64,000 nt of DNA from Diphasiastrum complanatum (lineage: Eukaryota; Streptophyta; Lycopodiopsida; Lycopodiales; Lycopodiaceae): NCBI GenBank assembly GCA_029204225.1, contig CM055104.1, positions 54,540,538 to 54,604,537 of the forward strand. Reading direction: 5' to 3'. The notes beneath the pieces were generated by a model that was not told where the DNA came from, did no database searches, and worked only from the letters and a program-made list of their open reading frames with translations. Both the position numbers and the translations under genes were made by a program. Positions 23,818 to 35,709 of this stretch are shown here, in pieces. Position 1 is the first letter of the stretch, and the number at the start of each line of letters is the position of its first letter.

Positions 23818-23835
23818 TCCCCGGAAACGGCGCCA
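23818..23835 (-). other. Primer-binding site (tRNA-Asp type) of gypsy G1
   Basis: On the - strand TGGCGCCGTTTCCGGGGA lies 4 nt inside the LTR end. From memory of plant tRNA-Asp(GTC), whose 3' end is complementary to TGGCGCCGTTGCCGGGGA, this is a match with one mismatch. It is the primer used by Athila/Tat-like gypsy elements. Confidence 0.8.
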
Positions 23836-23839
23836 AAAT

Positions 23840-24572
23840 TGTCATGGGTTTCTTTCCTTGCCTGACCTAAATCCAAGATCTAGTCAATCTAGCATCAAAG
23901 AGATGGAGTTAGTTGTCATGCATAGGTTCGTTCCCATGATAGCGATAGTATAGTTCAGATTTCAACATGAATGGAGGATCTAACCCTAACATCCATTAAC
24001 ACTGAGCATTAACACTATATCCATTAATCCTAAATCTACAAAAATGATATAAACTTACTCTTCTCTCTCTCCCTTTCTCTCTCACAAAAGCATAAGAAAT
24101 AGCAATCCTAATAATCATCAGATCCAACAATTAGCAAAATCCAAAGAAAGCATGAGAAATGGAGGAAAAGAAAGGAAGATCAAGGACATTCATCAATCCA
24201 TTTCTAAAGAGAACCAATCTGCTTTATTGAAATGAGAAAATGAACATCAGGAGCAACTCGAGTTGGTCTCTTTTTATAGTAGAGAGGAGGACCTTGGCCT
24301 CTGAATCCTATTGGTCCAGTCTTGCCTCTATTTTTATTAAAATTTAAAAAGTGTGGGAACCATCAAAATTGGAGAGAAACCCAACTTACTTGACATTTAG
24401 GCCCCGCGACATTAAAAGTCCCTCAAAAAGGCCTAAAGTCCTTTATTAACTTTTAACTAATCAATCAAATAACTATGTGGTCATCGGGTTGGACTTACAC
24501 ACGCAGGGTGCCAAATCCCTCTCACTTATTAACTAGGGTAGGGTTTCCTTGGGATCCACAAACCCTCCAACA
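23840..24572 (-). repeat. 5' LTR of gypsy G1
   Basis: 733 bp reading on the - strand from TGTTGGAGGGTTTG to CCCATGACA. The same family is seen at 8773-8934 (truncated), 44056-44828 (full) and 57144-57195 (first 52 bp). It interrupts copia B RT at 24573. Confidence 0.9.
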
Positions 24573-27500
24573 CCTGCTTCGTCAGCTTGGCTCCAACTAT
24601 CATTGGTGTGGCCTTCTCCTTGCAGTCCATCATGTGATACTGCTTGAGCACCTTTCTGGCATATTCTGACTGACTCAAGTGCATTTTGCCCTTTGTTTGA
24701 TCTCTTCTGATCTCCAACCCAAGGCATTTCGTCACCTCTCCAAGATCGGTGATTTCATAACTTTGAGAAATCTGACTCTTCGTGTCTTTGATCAGCATCA
24801 AGGAATTTCCTATCATTAGGGAATCATCCACGAAGATTGTTAGTATCACAAAATCATTTCCTACTCTTTTTATGTAGACATTGTAGTCTGGTTGTGTAGG
24901 ATTGAAGTCTAGAGACTTCAGAAGACTTTTGAGCTTCTTATACCAAGCTCACAATGCATGTTTTAGACCATAGATGTATCTCTGCAACCGACAGACATAT
25001 TGTAGATTGTCGTGGTCTTCAAAACTTTCAGGCTGCTTCATGAAGATTTTCTCCTCTAGATCTCCATGAAGAAAGGCTGTTTTCATGTCAATCTAGTGAA
25101 TTATCAGATTGTGCTGTGTGGTGTATGCAAGGAGTAGTCTTATGCTTGTCATCTTGACCATCGACGAATATGTGTCAAAATAATCAATACCATATCTCTG
25201 CATGTAGCCCTTCGCAACAAGCCTTGCCTTGTAGCGGCCAATGGTGCCATCTGATTTCATCTTTTTCTTGTACACCCACTTGCAGTCGACTATTTTTCTA
25301 TTTTCTGGCAGTGGCTCTAATGTCCATGCCTCATTTTGCCTCATCGACTCGATCTCCTCTGATATTGTCTGCTTCTAGCACTCTTCCATTGGACTCTGGA
25401 TAGCTTCATGATATGTTGTTGGCTCTTTAGTGAAGCTGTAGTACTCGAACTGTGTGTCTTCGATCCATTGAAGATTGTCAGAATAGCGTTCTAGAGGTCT
25501 TCTTTGTCTCGTTGACCTTCTAGGTTCATTTCGTCGCTGCTCAAACATTTCTTGTTTGTGGGATTGATCCTCTGCTTCCTACTACTCTGGAGTCTGTGGC
25601 TCTGCATTCTAATTTGATGTATATCCTTGATCTCCCTCTTGAATAGGCAGCAGTGTGAAGATCTCATGGCCTCTTTCGTCTTTCAGTCCAGGAAATGTGG
25701 ACTCAACAAACTTCACATCTCTATTCAAAACAACCTTCTTCGTGGTTGGATCGTAGAGCTTGTACACTTGTGTTCTGTTCGAGTAGTCGACCATGATTGT
25801 TTGTCCTGATTTGTCATCAAGCTTGTTTCTTTTTTCTTTTGGAATGTGTTTGTATGCTGCACATCCAAACACACATACATATGATAGATCAGGCTTTCTA
25901 CCTATCCACATTTCGTACGACGTCTTGTTATCTAGCATTGTCATTGTTGATCTGTTCTACAGATTTGCCTCAGCCCATAATTGACTTGGCAATTGAGCTT
26001 GTGCCATCATCCATCTGGCTCCTTCAACTAGTGTTCTGTTTCTTCTTTATGCTACACCATTGTATTCTGGTGTGTATGCAGGAGTGAACTGGTATCCGAT
26101 CCCCTGTTTTTCGCAGAATTTTGTGAATTCTTTGCTTTTGTATTCACCGTTGTCAAATCTAAGAATCTGTATCTTTTTTGAGGTGTGTCGCTCTGCAAAT
26201 GCCACAAACTTCTTGAAGGAATCAAACACTTCATATTTCTTCTTTAGGTAGTAGATTGTGGTCATCCGGCTATAATCATCTATGAACGTCAAAAAATGCC
26301 TCGAACCTTAGAGCGAATCCATCTTCATCGGTCCACAGACATCAGAGTGGACGAGTTCAAGAACTTCCTTAGCTCTTCTTTCCTCATGTGTGAATGGATT
26401 CCGATGTTGCTTGCCTTTCTGATAGGCTTCGCAGAACTCAGTTTCAGGCCTTGATATCTTGAGACCTGTGACTATGTCTTTTCTGCTCATGTCATACAGG
26501 CTCCGCATGTTCAGATGATATGTACTCCTATGCCACAGCTGATCTTCATTTTCTGATGCATTTAGTATGCTATCAGAGTTGCTGATTATCTTGGTCTGGT
26601 AGAGGTTTCCTTCTCTGCATCCGACCATTAGCAACTTGTTTGTCGTTTTTTTTATCATACGACATGTGTTGCCATCGAACAAAACTCAAATGCCAAGATC
26701 TGCCATCTTGGAGATAGATAGTAGATCTTTTCTGAGTGAGGGCACATAGAGTGCTCCCGGTAGCTCTACTTGGCCTGACAGTGTTCGCAGCTGTAGAGTG
26801 CCAATGTCTTTGACATTGTGTCTGCTCCCATCACCTAGAATCAAGATCGTCTTGTTGTAGGTGATGTGTGATGTTGCTCCTGAATCAATGACTACATCGC
26901 GGTCGTGTTCAGTGTAGCTCGTTGAAGCTTCATCGAGTATCGTGACCTCTATCAACATCCTTGGATGACTCTGCAACATTAGCTTTTTCAACTTTGTTCT
27001 CTCTTTTTGGGTTGAATCTACAATCGTATGCAGAATGCCTTTTCTTCTTGCAGTGCATGCAAGGTATTGCTGGATTGAACCAACATTTGTTGGCTGTATG
27101 GCCTGGTTTGTGGTAGTGATTGCAGGAAGAAGATTGTTGATTCGAGGACTTTGTCTTCTCGAATCTTGGCTTGTTCTTGTTCTTCTTCTTTCCCTTTGTG
27201 AAGAGAGCTTTAATCACTGCTTCCCTCTCATTTGTCTCTCATCAGTCTCTCATCAACGACAAGACTGACTGCTTTGTCGAATGTCATATCTGGTAGACTC
27301 AGTATGAGCATTCTCAATGGCTGATAAGACATCGGTAGAGATTTCATGAAGTACATCAACTGTTGTGGTGCTGGGACCTGGTGCTCTTGCCTAGACACAG
27401 CGAGTTGAGAGAAGATTGTTCTGATGTTCTCAACATGCTGATCCAACTGGTTCCCATCCCACGTATGAATTGCAGCTGATTGTGAAGGTGCATGACTGAA

Positions 27501-27750
27501 GCTGCAGTCCTCACTTCATACTTCTATTCTAATCTTTCCCACGCTACATGGCTGCTTTCGCAATCTTCAATCTGCATGAGTAGATCTTCATTTATGGACG
27601 AAATGATGATCGTCATTGCGCGCTCATCTTTTCTGATCCATTCAGCTGTCCCCGGGTCTCTCTCTGGAGGTTGCACCTCTGAGAGTTCGGTCACCGACCA
27701 GATGCCTTCGCCCTTCAGAAGCGTTTTGATTTTGAATTTCTAGATTCTGT
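24573..27750 (-). pseudogene. Copia B gag-pol, 5' part, broken
   Basis: Read on the - strand: gag (27446-27228), two Cys/His knuckles (CNHYHKPGHTANKC and CMHCKKKRHSAYDC, 27140-27030), protease VIDSGATSHIT near 26900, integrase with HSDVCGPMKM near 26330 and FIDDYSRMTTIYYL near 26290, then NGVA near 26050. RT starts near 25350 (CKWVYKKKMKSDGTIGRYKA) and includes FVDDSLMIGNS near 24835. It stops at LTKQ where the G1 LTR begins. At least six frame breaks make it non-functional. The integrase second-Asp box reads RFDNGEY, one residue short. Its 3' part is the + strand fragments at 8935-9049 and 12511-13044. Confidence 0.88.
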
Positions 27751-27844
27751 AATTTGCGCCATAAAGACTGATTGCTACTCTTGTTTGGATTGTTGTAGCT
27801 TATTGTGTTGTCTAGAGAATCACTACTTAGATATCAATAATGAT

Positions 27845-27858
27845 GAGCTTTGATACCA
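27845..27858 (-). other. Primer-binding site (tRNA-Met) of copia B
   Basis: On the - strand TGGTATCAAAGCTC directly follows the LTR end CGCGACA. It fits the tRNA-Met primer with one substitution in the core. Confidence 0.85.
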
Positions 27859-28578
27859 TGTCGCGAGACTATTTTCTTTTTCATTTTTGTCTTCGTATTC
27901 GCGAAGGATTTTGTCTTTGAATTTTCTTTTTGCGCAAAAGCTTCACAGGAACCTAGACACGCGACTGCACATTCTATTCTAGCAATCAATACAAATGGCA
28001 CAAGACAAGGAGATGAACGAAAATAGAGCAACTGTATTATCAGCATGTTTTGGAGTGAGATCGTCAGTGTCTCGCTCGTTGGCAGACTTTCATGCACAAC
28101 TCTTTTTGTTTCTAGTATTTTTCTATTATACTCTACCTGGCTACATCTCTCTCTCTATCTCTTACAAAAATTCTGTCTATTTAGATCCTCCGTTATAATT
28201 CAGGAGAATAGCTTATATCTCCACTGTGTGGAGTTTACAAGATAGCTGAAATAGTGAATTACAAGACTAGTTAACACTAATCAACTAATCAATTAATCTT
28301 CGTCGTTGCCACTCTATTTAGCTGGGCGTAAAATTTACGACTCCAAGCCCATTGGGCTGCCAGTTGGCAGCATGAAAGATTCTCCTTCATTTGTTTCGTT
28401 TTCTTTGTTTGCTTTTGTTCTTCTCGTTTCTTTCGTATCTTTTCATTTTGCGTCCCTTTGCGGTTGCGGTCCTGGAGGTATGTTTACGATTCACGAATGA
28501 TTCGCAAATTGTTCTCCGTTCAACCTTCGCTTCGTGTTTGTGTTGCGGTAAAGTTGCAGGAGTTTACCATTTCTGACA
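27859..28578 (-). repeat. 5' LTR of copia B
   Basis: 720 bp reading on the - strand from TGTCAGAAATGG to TCTCGCGACA, directly followed by the primer site. It is an inverted partner of 13045-13702. Confidence 0.88.
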
Positions 28579-29839
28579 CCTATATCATTCTTTGGGATAT
28601 GAATACTAAAGACTTGTCTTACACTAAAGGACGAAACCTAAACAACGTCTGGAACAACCTTAATCCAGTTAAGCATACGAACCGACTAGATTCATATCGC
28701 CACATTTAACTAGAGTAGACTAAACTCGTACTTAAATGTACCATCAATTGTATAAGTTACATGTATTTGTAGATCTATATGCTAACTAGAGTTATTAAAT
28801 GGAGCGATGCACCAAGAATCTCAAGAGGTGTGTTTTGCTCGCTCCATAGGTAATAAATATGAAGACACTCTTCATTCTCAAACCACCAAGAGAGAGAGAG
28901 TTCTTGTACTTGTGAGATTGAAGAAGTGAATAAAGTGACCAAGGTTATTTCCTCTAATCTGTTCTCTGCACTGTTGAGTGTGAGTGACTTCGGGTCTACT
29001 AGCGGTTTCTTTTACATTGCTTAAATCACCCTTTGGTCAGACAGTTACAATAGGTCATTACAATTGTTTGTTGTCTTTCCGTAAAGTTGATCTAAAGAAC
29101 TATCTTTAAACTAGCTTATTCGTCTGGGTGAATACTTTGTGTTCGGCACCCGAGTAACATGTCACTTTGGTATAGTTTTTCACAGTCATTGATAAAGAAG
29201 TATGTGTGCATGTGAAATGGTAGTCCCTACCTGAGAAATTGAGTTATTGATCTGTATTCATGTCTATAACGAAGATAAATGTTTCTAACATATTCGCAAA
29301 CCATTTGAGTTCTTTAACCATGACTAGACTTTAGTTGTTGAGGACTTCTGTCAAGAATAAGACTTACTATTTGTCTGTTTGTTCACATCTGCATCGAACA
29401 TAACACAAATCCTTGCTGACAACTTAATCAAGCAGAGTGTAGTTCATTCGTGCTACTCTAATAACAGTTCACTTGTAGAATGCTTTTCATTTGGTTTGTT
29501 AGAGAAAGATTGTTGTTCTATATTTGTCTTCATCACACACCCACAACAAAAGTAATACTGGTTACTTATTAAATGTCTGTTGACAACCAGATTATCACAT
29601 GACTCCATTTCATTTGCAATAAGTCAGGACTATACAATTAAGCAGTTTTTAAGTGCTATCTCCTTGGGGAACGACATAAATACTACACAAATCTAGCAAT
29701 TCTAGGTTGGTATATCACGACATATACCAATTTTTGCTGAGGATAGCCAAATAAAGTTGATACAAACTGACAGCTCCATCTCATTCCCAGTGTATGTCAG
29801 ATAGAGCTGCTCGACTAGAAAGATATCGGAAACTTTGAG
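28579..29839. other. Unassigned sequence
   Basis: No coding region could be recognised. The stretch 28790-29000 resembles an LTR or leader in composition (promoter-like, purine run at 28891-28902), but I found no partner repeat in the window. Confidence 0.35.
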
Positions 29840-30242
29840 ATGACTTTTTCAAAAGCCTTCAGAAATCTTTGCAAAGAGGAGATTTGCCCTTCTAGAATTT
29901 TAACGAAACTTTCTTTGATAATTTTCTTAATCTTAAAAATTTACTTTGAAAATCCTCGTCTTGAAGCTTTTGCTACAGCTGAACCAGGTTCTGAAGTTGT
30001 AAATCTAGTTCCTGATCTTGATCCTGAACCAGAACCAATTAGGGAAAGCCCTGGTCTGTATTTTACTTCAGTTTCAAAGATCAATTATGATTATTTTAAA
30101 AGAACATTTTCAGATGATGTTGACATTTATGCTTCGTAGGCCGCTAACTTGAATAACGAAGGTACTGATGCTGACAAGCTACGGATCTTTCCTGGTCTTC
30201 TGAGAAAGCAAGCACGCATGTGGTATAGCCAAGTTGAACTAT
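29840..30242 (+). pseudogene. Probable gypsy gag fragment
   Basis: An open frame of 99 codons followed by a stop and ADKLRIFPGLLRKQARMWY. This resembles the gag box in which ADKLRLFP and ARxWY are usual. It also has PEPEPIRESPG and an acidic stretch. It ends abruptly against the copia D fragment. Assignment rests on one motif. Confidence 0.5.
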
Positions 30243-32600
30243 GATGTGTAGCTACCTGGTTACTGCTGAATTGTCAATTTTATTTGGTTATTTTGACCCA
30301 TCTCATCAAAAGTAGCATCTCTGGAAATCACGATCTTTTGTGCATCTATGTCATACATTCTATATGCCTTGGCTTTTTCATCATATCCAAGGAAAATACA
30401 CTTAACAGCTTTTGCATCCAATTTCTTTCGTTTTTCATCAAGCACATGAGCGTAAGCATCAGAACCAAATACTCCTAAATGAGAAACATTAGGTTTCTTT
30501 CTAGTAAAAACTTCGTAAGGTGTCTTACCCTCCACGGACTTCGTAGGACACCGATTCAAGATATGAGTAGCTATGTTGCATGCTTTTTCCCAAAAGGTAT
30601 TTGGCAAATCCTTGTTCTTAAGCATTGCCCTAGCCATCTCCACAATGGATCTGTTCTTCCATTCTGCGACCCCATTCTGCTGTGGTGAATAAGGTGTAGT
30701 AGTTTGTCTCTTGATCCCTTGATCCTTGCAAAAATCTATAAACTTTGTTGAAAAATACACACCGCCACCATTTGATCTGAGAGTCTTAATATAACAACCT
30801 GTTCGTTTTTCAACTAGAGCCTTGAACTCTCTAAACTTGGCAAAAGCATTGGATTTCTTGCTTATGAAGTAAATCCAGATATGTCTACTATAGTCATCAA
30901 TGAATGTAATGAAATAGTAACAACCATTAATGGACCTAGTTTGTATTGGTCCACACAGATCACTATGAACAAGATCAAGAATGCCATTGGCTCTTCTTGC
31001 TCCACCTTTGGGAAATCTCTCTCTATGTTGTTTTCCCAAAATGCAACCCTCACAAATTTTTCCTTCAAAAGAGATATCAGGCAATCCAATAACTAGATTA
31101 CCTCTTTTAAGGATTCGCAATCCTTGAGCACTAATATGACCAAACCTTTGATGCCAAAGGTCACTTCAACTATCAACAGTGCTTACCATAGCTTGAGTAA
31201 AAGATCTCGCATTCAATTTGTAGAGTCAATTCCTGTTGACTCCAGCTCCTGTAGCAATCACTTTGTTGTGATTCTTGATGTCCTTGACGAGACATTTGTT
31301 GCTATCAAACTCAACATTGAGTTGTTGGTCAGCCATCGTCCCAACTGATAGTAAATTGTTGGCTAAACCAAGAACATATTGCACATTGCTTATTTGCTTT
31401 ATCATTCCATTGGCTAGCTTCACTGGTACCACTCTAAGTCCTTTAACAGATAGCAATTGGCCATCGGCTTGTCCAACTTCATCACCATTGTGAGTTTCCT
31501 TGAGTTCTAAAAACCACTCTTTCCTTGAAGTCATGTGTTTGGATGCATCACTATCAATGTACCAGGTATTCTTGGCTTCATCACTTGTCATTAATGTTGT
31601 AATGAACAAGTTTGAACTTTCACCTGTATCATTTTTATATTGATCAACATCATATTGATGTTGATCAGCATAGTTGTCTTCATAATAATCATCATTAAAT
31701 TGATGTTGATCAGCATCATTGTCCGCTTGCCATTTTCCTTTTCTTTGTTCTATCTCCTTATGTTTCTTGAAGCATTCACGCTCCCAACGGCCAGGTTTGT
31801 TGAAGTACCTACAATTTTCAGGTTTATTTTGTCTGAAATAGTCACGTCCTTGACCTCGGCCTTGATTCCAATTGCCTCGATTCGGACTATCATTGATTTG
31901 CTCATAAAATTGTTGAAATGATCCCTGGCTTAAGTTTCCTCCCCTCGATTGGTACCTTCCACGGCCAAATATTCTGCCTCGTCCTCTAGCTGCAAGAGCT
32001 TGATCATAGCCTCTGTTATGATGATTCAAGTTCTCTGGACGTTGCTCTTCCTGCAAAAGCAATCCACCAAGCTCTTCATAGGTTGGAAGATTTTCTCTTG
32101 TGGCTATACTCGTCACAAACATCTGATGTGACTCACTCAGACTATTCAATGTCAATTACACGATCTCATGATCTTGTACTCGCTCTCCAACTACTGCTAA
32201 TTGGTCTTGAATCTTTAGTATGTGATCGGCAATAGTTGCACCATCATCCATCCGTAATGTATGCAACTTCATCTTCAGAAATAGTATTCGAGATGTGTTT
32301 GTCGTTTCAAACAATGCCTTCAATGTATCCCACGCTTCTTTCGGTCCTTCTAAATCCGAAATATAGGTAATAATTGCATCCCTAATTGATAAGTTGATGA
32401 CATTTTGTGCTTTCCGTTTTCTCCTATCAAATGCCCGCTGATCTTCTTCAATCATTGGCCTTGTCTCTTCACTTGTCACGATCTCCCATAGCTCCTTTTC
32501 CATCAAAATGTTCTTCAGTTTGAATTTCCAAACTGCATAGTTGCCGGCTCTTTCCAATTTGCTTGACTCATTGAGGACACTCTCGCTTAGAGTTGCCGTT
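30243..32600 (-). pseudogene. Copia D gag-protease-integrase fragment
   Basis: Three - strand frames: gag (from 32557), gag C-terminus with a Gly/Arg-rich stretch and a damaged knuckle (CRYFNKPGRWEREC) plus protease (32155-31226), and integrase (31120-30260). The protease active site reads WYIDSDASKHMT, with Gly replaced by Asp after Asp-Ser. In integrase HSDLCG is kept and NGVAEWKNR keeps the Glu, but the second box reads LRSNGGGVY, losing the Asp. RT and RNase H are absent; the fragment ends near 30260. No LTR was found on either side. Confidence 0.85.
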
Positions 32601-32713
32601 ACTGGATAGATGAGTCCGGATCACAAAAAAAAATGCCTCAGTATGAGCACACAACTCGTCTCCAAATTTTATCATGCCACAGAACTGTATAAATGTTTTT
32701 TGGTTGTACACCT

Positions 32714-32881
32714 GATATCGATACGACGCACGAGTGTACAACTACTCGTGATTCTCTTTAGCTCGCGCTCATGGATCTGATATTGGTACGGATATGCGAT
32801 ATCGGTGTGACACGTGGATGTATGACTGCTCTGGATTTTCTTTACCTCTGGCGTGTCGATCCGATATTGGTACGGACAAGA
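32714..32881. repeat. 84-bp diverged tandem repeat
   Basis: Two units of 84 bp, starting GATATCGATACG at 32714 and GATATCGGTGTG at 32798. Each carries GATATTGGTACGGA at the same internal offset of 65 bp. On the - strand the pair reads as two 28-residue repeats beginning YQYRIDTPEVKK and YQYQIHERELKR. It lies about 110 bp upstream of copia D gag and may be part of its control region. Confidence 0.75.
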
Positions 32882-33002
32882 TGAAAAGTAATGTGAAAAG
32901 CATGAAGCCTCAAAACTCTGAATAGCAGTACTAGACACTGTCTGGTGTGATTTGCAGTATTCCAAACAAACAGATGACAATTTTCTTGGCACAAGTCTCT
33001 GA

Positions 33003-33225
33003 CCAATGGCACTTCTCATAGAAACTAGGGAGCATTGTAAAGAATCTTCCCACTCAATAGATTTTCAATCTGTCTGATGCTACCCTGGCCTTTCTGATGT
33101 CTCTGGGACTATGTCTTCATTCCAATGGCACTTTTCACAGAAACTAGAGAGTATTGTAAAAAAAATTTCAATTTGTTTGATGTTGCCCCAGCCTTTCCAA
33201 TGCCTCTTGGATTGTGTCTTCATTC
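33003..33225. repeat. 119-bp diverged tandem duplication
   Basis: Copy 1 at 33003-33121 and copy 2 at 33122-33225 both start CCAATGGCACTTyTCAyAG and end TGTCTTCATTCC. Copy 2 lacks about 15 bp in the middle. No gene is associated. Confidence 0.8.
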
Positions 33226-34544
33226 CCGACTAATAAGTGTGAGCTCCAAAACCTGCAAAAAATAGTGTCTAATTTACAGTAGAATTCAAAGATCAATTGC
33301 ACATTTCAAACAAGCGGTTAAGTTCAAATTTATCAATAAAAAAAAGTCATTAGTTCAATTTGAGGATGGACGAGTGCTATTGTAGTGAACTAACTACCAA
33401 ATCAGTTTGACATACAAGAAACTTATCTCTATTGTGTGAGATAGTCGACTGACAGAATAGAATCACTAAGCACAAACAATAAGAAATTAGTCTATGAATG
33501 TAAAGACTCGATAAACTCGACTCTCCAATGAACTCAATGTTGTATTGATTGCTTAACTAAGTACATACATGCATGGAGTGCAGATAGTTGTGTTCATTAG
33601 ATAATGAGATGTATCTATTCTATTTTCTAATATTAACTAATAGAAAAATTACAAGTGTACATTTGTCTACATGTCCTCCTTGTCACTTCTTATTAAACCA
33701 ATGAGAGAAGAGCCCATGGAAATGAGTGTGTATTGGTTGAGGCACAAACTATCTAACTCATCTCAAAATATTCTTTATTTGAATCTGTTCAATAAACATT
33801 GAGTTGTTTCAGTTAAGTCCTTGGAATATGTGCCTTATAATTAGAGTTTTCTTTAATTAAAGACCATTGTTTGATTTCAACTCACGATGACAAGATTTGA
33901 GCTTGCCGGCCAAGGATTAGTTTCATGCATTCAATCAATCACATATACACTCAAAAACAATAAACTTAGTTGATAGATGAAAGACATGATACTAAGCAAT
34001 TTGCCAAATGGCCTTATTAGAGAGTGAATCCTCAAAGCAAAAATATAAAGCTTAATTCCATAGCAATACTTATAGCCAAAAAGGATCCGCTTCCCATGGT
34101 TTAGACACAAAAGGTAGCAACTTGCAACCTCTCAAGACATTGAAACATTCATCTCTTGGCTCTCCACCACCAATGTGGTCTCAGGCCCTCCATAGGTCTC
34201 TTTAGATTCACTCACAATCAATCCTCAAAGATGACCCTCATGTACTCATTGCAACTCTCAAAGAAACTCACATACACATTTCAACTAGTTATGAAATTGA
34301 AAACCATTGAAGAGAGTATTTGAATGAGCATCAACATTGAATCTCTATGAATAACAAAGGCGATAAAACTTATATTTAATAGTCACCAGGGTCAGTACAC
34401 AATATTGTGTACTGCTAGATGATCATGTAGTTAAAACATAGAGCTTTAGCTACTTAATTCATTGGGCATGGAATCTGGTTCTCGGCAATAGTATCTAAGG
34501 CCATCGGTTAAGCCCTAGAATCAAAGAACAGCAGATCTTCATGG
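33226..34544. other. Unassigned sequence
   Basis: No domain or repeat partner was found on either strand. It may be flank of the copia M insertion site, since the M 3' LTR ends at 34545. Confidence 0.4.
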
Positions 34545-34913
34545 TGTGCAGAATTTCAGATCATTAAGATCCAAAATCATCCCTTTTATCTTTGGTTAGA
34601 AAGACAACAAATCACCAACCTTGTGAATGTGAAAAAATCAACATCTACTCTATGAATGACATGAAAATTCTAATAGATCTTGATCAAACATCAATCAAAT
34701 CATGAAATAAAGTTGTTGTCCATAAAAAAAAATAATAAGCTACTGTATTTCACACGTGTGGATCCGAATATAGCATAAATTGAGCATTCTACATACAAAA
34801 TTGCAAGATATCACCAATAGAATGCACCAATGGATAGATGACCCAAAGAGAATTCATGTATAAGCATGAAATGAGATGAGAGAGAGAGAATGCTTCTCCT
34901 CACATGTATGTAC
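34545..34913 (-). repeat. 3' LTR of copia M, third segment
   Basis: End part of the M LTR in - orientation, closing with TTCTGCACA. It matches the H LTR at about 56780-57143. It contains CACACGTGTG at 34751-34760. Copia L separates it from 40478-40682. Confidence 0.8.
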
Positions 34914-35708
34914 TGACAAAATTTCCAAAATTCACACATGTGGGGAATGTCCACAAGAGTGACTGATCTTAATTAAGCTTTGTGATTGGCACTATAACTT
35001 GATTCTAGATTGATCAACAAAATCTAGTTCAGAAGAAATGGCCAATCCACAATCTAGCATGCTAATCAACAAAATATAATAGCAATGAATCAAAGAATGA
35101 ATAAAAATACAAGATTTCAGTGTATGAGCATTAGCCTCAACACGAGTTAGAGAGAGAGAGCTAGAGAGATAACAAGCAATATTTGTTTAGATCCAAAATG
35201 GCATGAGATAGCTACAAAACTTTGGTTCTTCATCATTGATTGTGTGGAGAGCTACACATATTTATGGAGATTGAGGTAGCTCGAGGTAGAACCATATCTA
35301 TCCATTCCAAAATGACATCTAAAGTGACATCTAGAGTCTATGTGACATTTGTCACTTATCATGCATGAAATTCTACCAACTTTTTACAAGTGTACTAGTT
35401 CTAACTAGAAATGTCCAAATCATCATGCATGTGTCCATTAAACTTTGTGCATGCCTTGCATGTCACTATGGATCACTTACAAATAATGCATGCGAGTTGC
35501 CACGAGTTTCTACAAGCATAATCATGCTAATTCTATGTCTACAAACTATATGCAAGTTGCATTTATCAAACTAGATAATACATAACCATGTAGCTCGAGT
35601 TCTATGTAGGCCAAACTTGGCATTTTGCATTAATGAACTACATACTTGCATGGTACAACATTTGTAGCAAGTCAAGAAATCAATATGGATTGTTTTTCAA
35701 TTTTAACA
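34914..35708 (-). repeat. 3' LTR of copia L
   Basis: 795 bp, - strand TGTTAAAATTG to AATTTTGTCA. It differs from its partner by scattered substitutions and a 12-bp duplication near 35313. Confidence 0.9.
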
Positions 35709-35709
35709 C

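Noticed and set aside
13703-27858. Flip of the interval between the inverted B LTRs by homologous recombination
   Set aside because: Flipping that interval would give a B 3' LTR followed by B gag, a tandem array, and would not rejoin either G1 or B. An inversion of the block ending at 13702 explains both.
413-33225. CRISPR-like array or satellite
   Set aside because: Repeats are microsatellites or two-copy tandem duplications without regular spacers; the DNA is plant-type.
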